Below, piece by piece: positions 61,336-64,000 of a stretch of DNA of 64,000 bases. Within the stretch, counting starts at the first letter, position 1; the number at the start of each line of letters is the position of its first letter. The stretch lies in the NCBI GenBank assembly GCA_910579755.1, contig CAJTVB010000019.1:7228-71227 (forward strand), written 5' to 3'. The translations under genes and the position numbers were made by a program. This DNA is from an uncultured Acetatifactor sp. (GTDB taxonomy: Bacteria > Bacillota > Clostridia > Lachnospirales > Lachnospiraceae). The notes below the pieces were generated by a model. That model saw only the letters and a list, made by a program, of their open reading frames with translations. It had not been told where the DNA came from and did no database searches.

Positions 61336-62667
61336 TCACAGCCGTTGCTGCGTCCTGGCATACTCTGCGTTCTCCACGTTTTCTGCGTTCTCCGCTTCCT
61401 CCGCGTTCTCCAGCTTTTCTTCCTTGTCGTCTTGCTCTTTTCTATTTTCTTGCTCTATTTTGTCTTCTTTCTCTTTTTTGTCTTCCTGGTCTTCTTCCTT
61501 GTCCTGCGGGATCCGGTTTACGTCATTGCGTTCGTCAATCAGCTTCTTCACTTCATCTGCAAGCTCTTGGGACGCCTTATCAAGACTGCTCTGTCTCGCC
61601 TCTCCAATAACAGCGTCAGCTGCCGACCTCATCATGCTCTTCTTCGTCTGCAGCATGCCTTTCATCGGGTCATCCGCCATATACTTCAGCTTATCTTCCT
61701 TTGTTTCCCGCAGAACCTGCAGTCCAAAGCCTCTGAAATCCTTCACGTCCTCATAGTTCAGCGCCATCTCTTCCTGAAAGCTCTGCATCATCTCAGCTAT
61801 CTGTCCATCCGTGAAAGATGGATCATCAAGAGCCGCCCTGATATCCGAGCTTTTTTGGAGCACATTTCGGGTTATATAATCTGCTTTCTCCAGGAACCAG
61901 CGTCCGGACTCTTCTACTCCGGTTAGCATTTCTTCCACCATTCTTTCGCGGTTTATGGAAGATGCTATAAATTGATCCGCCGAATTTTCAATTACATTGC
62001 TCACTGAATTCCCCGCATTGGCTGCATCATTACCATTGCCGTCAGCTTTTACCCCGCTGTTTTCCTGATTCTCCTCTGCCTTTTCTGCTTCTTCCATTGT
62101 CTTTAGCAGGGTCAGCAGATCCCTGTTGTTTCCATCAATCTCTTCCTTATACTGGGCGGACTGCATCGCCAGCTGCTGTGCTTCCCTCACCCTTCTTTGG
62201 CTTTCCTCCATCAGATACCGCTTCTGATCCTGCATGGCTGTCCGCAATTTCAGCTGTTCATCAATGGTTTTTTCCATTAACGACGCATTATAAACCACCT
62301 TACTCATTTCCGTTTTGTTATAGGAGGTATTATAATCCGTTATCTGTTTATCGATTTCATTCAGCCTCTCCCGGTATCCTTCCCTGACTTTTTTTGCCAG
62401 TTCAGCTTCATCCAGCTGACGGAGCAGCATCCTTTCTTTTTTGGCGCTCTGCGCGTTCTGTACACTCTGGCCGCCCACTCCCGGCTGATCTGTCTGTTGC
62501 CTGCCGCGCTTTCTTCCCTCCTGGGAAATCGTCACCCTGCACTCAGGGCCGAACATATTATTGCTTTTTATCTGCGCCTGATTCACGCCCGGAAAGGCAT
62601 TTCCCTGTATCCCCTTCTCTGCCGCCATCATGCCTGCCGCATTTACAGTTATCGCTCTGATCTGCAT
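61336..62667 (-). CDS. Coiled-coil protein with conserved N-terminal motif
   Basis: Unknown function. The 443-residue product starts MQIRAITVNAAGMMAAEKGI, followed by the block SNNMFGPECRVTISQEGRKR (residues about 34-53), and is otherwise almost entirely coiled coil rich in E, K, Q and A, ending in a highly acidic tail (EDQEDKKEKEDKIEQENR, then EENAENVEN-like repeats). No signal peptide or membrane segment is seen. The ATG at 62,667 has GGAGG 9 nt upstream. The N-terminal block recurs in a remnant 0.3 kb upstream, which indicates a multicopy family. Similar proteins occur in other Lachnospiraceae as uncharacterised genes. Confidence 0.75.
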   Translation of the reverse strand: MQIRAITVNAAGMMAAEKGIQGNAFPGVNQAQIKSNNMFGPECRVTISQEGRKRGRQQTDQPGVGGQSVQNAQSAKKERMLLRQLDEAELAKKVREGYRERLNEIDKQITDYNTSYNKTEMSKVVYNASLMEKTIDEQLKLRTAMQDQKRYLMEESQRRVREAQQLAMQSAQYKEEIDGNNRDLLTLLKTMEEAEKAEENQENSGVKADGNGNDAANAGNSVSNVIENSADQFIASSINRERMVEEMLTGVEESGRWFLEKADYITRNVLQKSSDIRAALDDPSFTDGQIAEMMQSFQEEMALNYEDVKDFRGFGLQVLRETKEDKLKYMADDPMKGMLQTKKSMMRSAADAVIGEARQSSLDKASQELADEVKKLIDERNDVNRIPQDKEEDQEDKKEKEDKIEQENRKEQDDKEEKLENAEEAENAENVENAEYARTQQRL

Positions 62668-62896
62668 ATCCTGATTCCTCCACTCCATTGAATGTTTATT
62701 GCAATTCCGTTTGCATGGCATACGCTTTCATTTTCAGCTGCTGGCACTTATCATTTTTCACATCTCCTTCAGCGCCTTGGAAAGGTCAACATTTCCCATA
62801 TCATTTGTCGCCTGCTGTCTGCTGCGCTTTCTTCCCTTCTGGGAAATCGTCACTCTGCACTCAGAGCCGAACATATTATTGTTTTCTATCTGCGCC
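62494..62896. repeat. About 83-bp direct repeat, two diverged copies
   Basis: Copy 1 (62,494-62,578) and copy 2 (62,814-62,896) both include GAACATATTATTG and GCGCTTTCTTCCCT with only scattered differences. They encode the NNMFGxECRVTIS block of the coiled-coil protein and of the remnant upstream. They lie in the same orientation, 320 bp apart. Confidence 0.75.
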
Positions 62897-62914
62897 GGGG
62901 GGCTATTCCCCAAA
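62758..62914 (-). pseudogene. Remnant sharing the NNMFG motif
   Basis: An open frame reads GNSPPAQIENNNMFGSECR, then VTISQKGRKRSRQQATNDMG and LSKALKEM, matching residues about 28-57 of the downstream coiled-coil protein and then diverging. The only possible starts (TTG) have no ribosome site, and the MQIRAITVN leader is missing. It is best read as a decayed tandem copy, though a short functional peptide cannot be excluded. Confidence 0.5.
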
Positions 62915-63018
62915 ACCTTCCATATATTTATATATCGACCATTTCTCAAGCTTCTAAATGCTTAATTATAAAATATGACTGCATTCGCTTCCCAACGCCC
63001 CATCAAGCTTAAAACTCA

Positions 63019-63477
63019 TTATTCAGAAGCAAATAAGCTCAGCCTGTCCCAGGAAAAACCTGCCGTATTGAACTTTCCGCAGGTTAGAAGTTCCTTATGT
63101 TCTTCCAGAAATGCCATCAGCGCATCATAGTATCCCGGAAAACAGGTATTGTAAATCTGATGGGTGGTATTCGCATTATCCTCTGATTTTCCCCAGGGCA
63201 GAATTACGAAATCTGTCTGATATTTCCCAGACGATATTTCTTTCATAAGCTGGTTTGAAACCAGGTTCTCCACTTCATCCTCCACATATGCGGCAGGCAT
63301 TCCCAGTTCCATACAGAGCTGTCCGATTGTCAAAGATTCCTGATAGGCTGAAAGCAAAATGTTCTGGGGCAGCTTTCTTTTGGCGCAGCTCATAGGCTCA
63401 TTATCCGCTCCCGAATCCCCCTGACAGCTGAGCACCAAGGTTCCTGGATTATAGCTTTTTTCTCCATATTTTCTCAT
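63019..63477 (-). CDS. Small winged-helix-like regulatory protein, possibly truncated
   Basis: Product of 152 residues: KSYNPGTLVLSCQGDSGADN, then RKLPQNILLSAYQESLTIGQLCMELGMPAAYVEDEVENLVSNQLMKE, a winged-helix pattern, then KYQTDFVILPWG and AGFSWDRLSLFASE. Comparable proteins I recall go on beyond this point, so the abrupt end at 63,019 may be a truncation. The start at 63,477 has GGAGGG 13 nt upstream, rather far; an in-frame extension to 63,630 has none. Such proteins often sit beside sigma factors, but none is present here. Confidence 0.55.
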   Translation of the reverse strand: MRKYGEKSYNPGTLVLSCQGDSGADNEPMSCAKRKLPQNILLSAYQESLTIGQLCMELGMPAAYVEDEVENLVSNQLMKEISSGKYQTDFVILPWGKSEDNANTTHQIYNTCFPGYYDALMAFLEEHKELLTCGKFNTAGFSWDRLSLFASE

Positions 63478-63536
63478 GGTATCAAATCCCTCCTTTAACC
63501 GCCATATCCCTTGCATTAGAGATATTTCTCTCTTCA

Positions 63537-63572
63537 GAAAAACGCGGCGGCTTTGATTTCTCAAAAGCCGCC
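63537..63572 (-). terminator. Terminator after the transposase gene
   Basis: On the minus strand GGCGGCTTT and AAAGCCGCC form a nine-pair stem with a 9-nt loop, followed by GCGTTTTTC. It is about 110 nt after the transposase stop and would stop read-through into the neighbouring gene. The 107 nt before it show no gene; they may include the end of the insertion sequence. Confidence 0.8.
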
Positions 63573-63678
63573 ACGTGTGAGCGCATGAAAAGGTATCTGC
63601 TAGACGACGGCTTTTTTCTTTCGCCGTCATGCGGCAGATATTTTCAAATGGTGTTAGTCCGTAAGTGTGTTGGTAAGA

Positions 63679-63999
63679 CTATATTGCCACTAAACGGACC
63701 GTTCTTATATCTTTATTGCTATGGTAATAATTTACGCCTGTCACCGTCAATACTGCCTCCGTCAGCCGCCTGACCATAGCTTCAGCATTCCGGTAAGCGG
63801 CTGAAAACAGTGCGTTATATCTGTTGATATATTTGCTGGCAACCCCACGGTAAAAATTGTACCGTTTTTTGATAAAACTGTGGAATCCGTTCACTGTGTT
63901 CAGATGGTAGAAACAGGATTCTTCCGATCTCTGGTTATTGCAGTCCTTAACCGTACAGTCCGCAATTCCCGGAAAGGCATGGTAACTCCTCAGCCCGTC
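63679..63999 (-). CDS. IS1595/ISXO2-type transposase, C-terminal part
   Basis: The visible 107 residues enter from the right edge: DGLRSYHAFPGIADCTVKDC, YHLNTVNGFHSFIKKRYNFY and GVASKYINRYNALFSAAYRN. The HLNTVNxFHSxIK block and the following RGV.SKYI.RY match the C-terminal end of the ISXO2-like DDE domain. The N-terminal zinc ribbon and first catalytic residues lie outside the window, so completeness is unknown. It is the only clear transposase in the window. Confidence 0.8.
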   Translation of the reverse strand, partial: DGLRSYHAFPGIADCTVKDCNNQRSEESCFYHLNTVNGFHSFIKKRYNFYRGVASKYINRYNALFSAAYRNAEAMVRRLTEAVLTVTGVNYYHSNKDIRTVRLVAI

Positions 64000-64000
64000 A

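Noticed and set aside
1..64000. CRISPR array
   Set aside because: No regularly spaced identical repeats with unique spacers were noticed; the repeats found are single pairs or short operator-like motifs.
1..64000. Prophage or integrative element
   Set aside because: No integrase, structural, relaxase or replication genes; one transposase end at the right edge is the only mobile-element gene.

Overview
The window looks like chromosomal DNA of a gut-type Clostridia member of the Bacillota, most likely Lachnospiraceae. Reasons: moderately high GC, G-rich Shine-Dalgarno sites, an S-box (SAM-I) riboswitch on metK, a dnaE-pfkA pair, DUF951, a DUF1703-type ATPase/nuclease, LplB/LplC-type sugar permeases and many plant-glycan hydrolases. 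Species cannot be told from sequence alone. Most genes lie on the minus strand.

Layout. 1-13.9 kb is housekeeping: proC, a TrmH/SpoU methyltransferase, pfkA, dnaE, metK with its riboswitch, murA, an M23/LysM/G5 cell-wall peptidase, a divergent Y-family polymerase and a flavin reductase. 13.9-26.9 kb is mixed: a coiled-coil membrane protein, a DUF5060/DUF4038 glycosidase, ruined glycerol kinase and LacI genes joined head to head, a MarR-controlled heterodimeric ABC exporter, DUF951, a YdcF protein, an ATPase/PD-(D/E)XK protein overlapping a sirtuin, and a HicB-like/DinB-like protein. 26.9-46.5 kb is sugar metabolism. An operon read leftward from 37.5 kb encodes a Gfo/Idh oxidoreductase, SGNH hydrolase, sugar-binding lipoprotein, two permeases, a transaldolase-type aldolase, an SIS isomerase, two YjbQ proteins and an FGGY kinase, with a divergent AraC regulator. 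Next come a GH106-like enzyme with a DeoR regulator, then an amidohydrolase diverging from DeoR and a TIM-like isomerase / YjbQ / fucose-arabinose-isomerase-like operon. 46.7-61.3 kb is glycosidase territory in visible decay, with tRNA-Cys and tRNA-Glu, two intact GH2 enzymes and an AraC regulator. The right end has a coiled-coil protein with a partial repeat of its N-terminal region, a small regulator-like protein that looks cut short, and the end of an IS1595/ISXO2-type transposase.

How it fits together. The intact parts suggest import of a plant-derived oligosaccharide, deacylation and trimming (SGNH, GH106, GH2, DUF4038 enzymes), then isomerisation, phosphorylation and aldol cleavage of the released sugar. 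The YjbQ/UPF0047 proteins, known only as promiscuous thiamine-phosphate synthases, sit inside two separate sugar-catabolic operons, which hints at a sugar role not yet described.

The most unusual structural feature is decay. At three places (about 17.33, 47.77 and 52.14 kb) two oppositely oriented genes have both lost their 5' ends and are fused head to head, as if the divergent promoter region between them had been removed. Further internal deletions and single-base frameshifts affect LacI, a GPH transporter and other remnants. Genome decay and assembly error cannot be told apart from one sequence.
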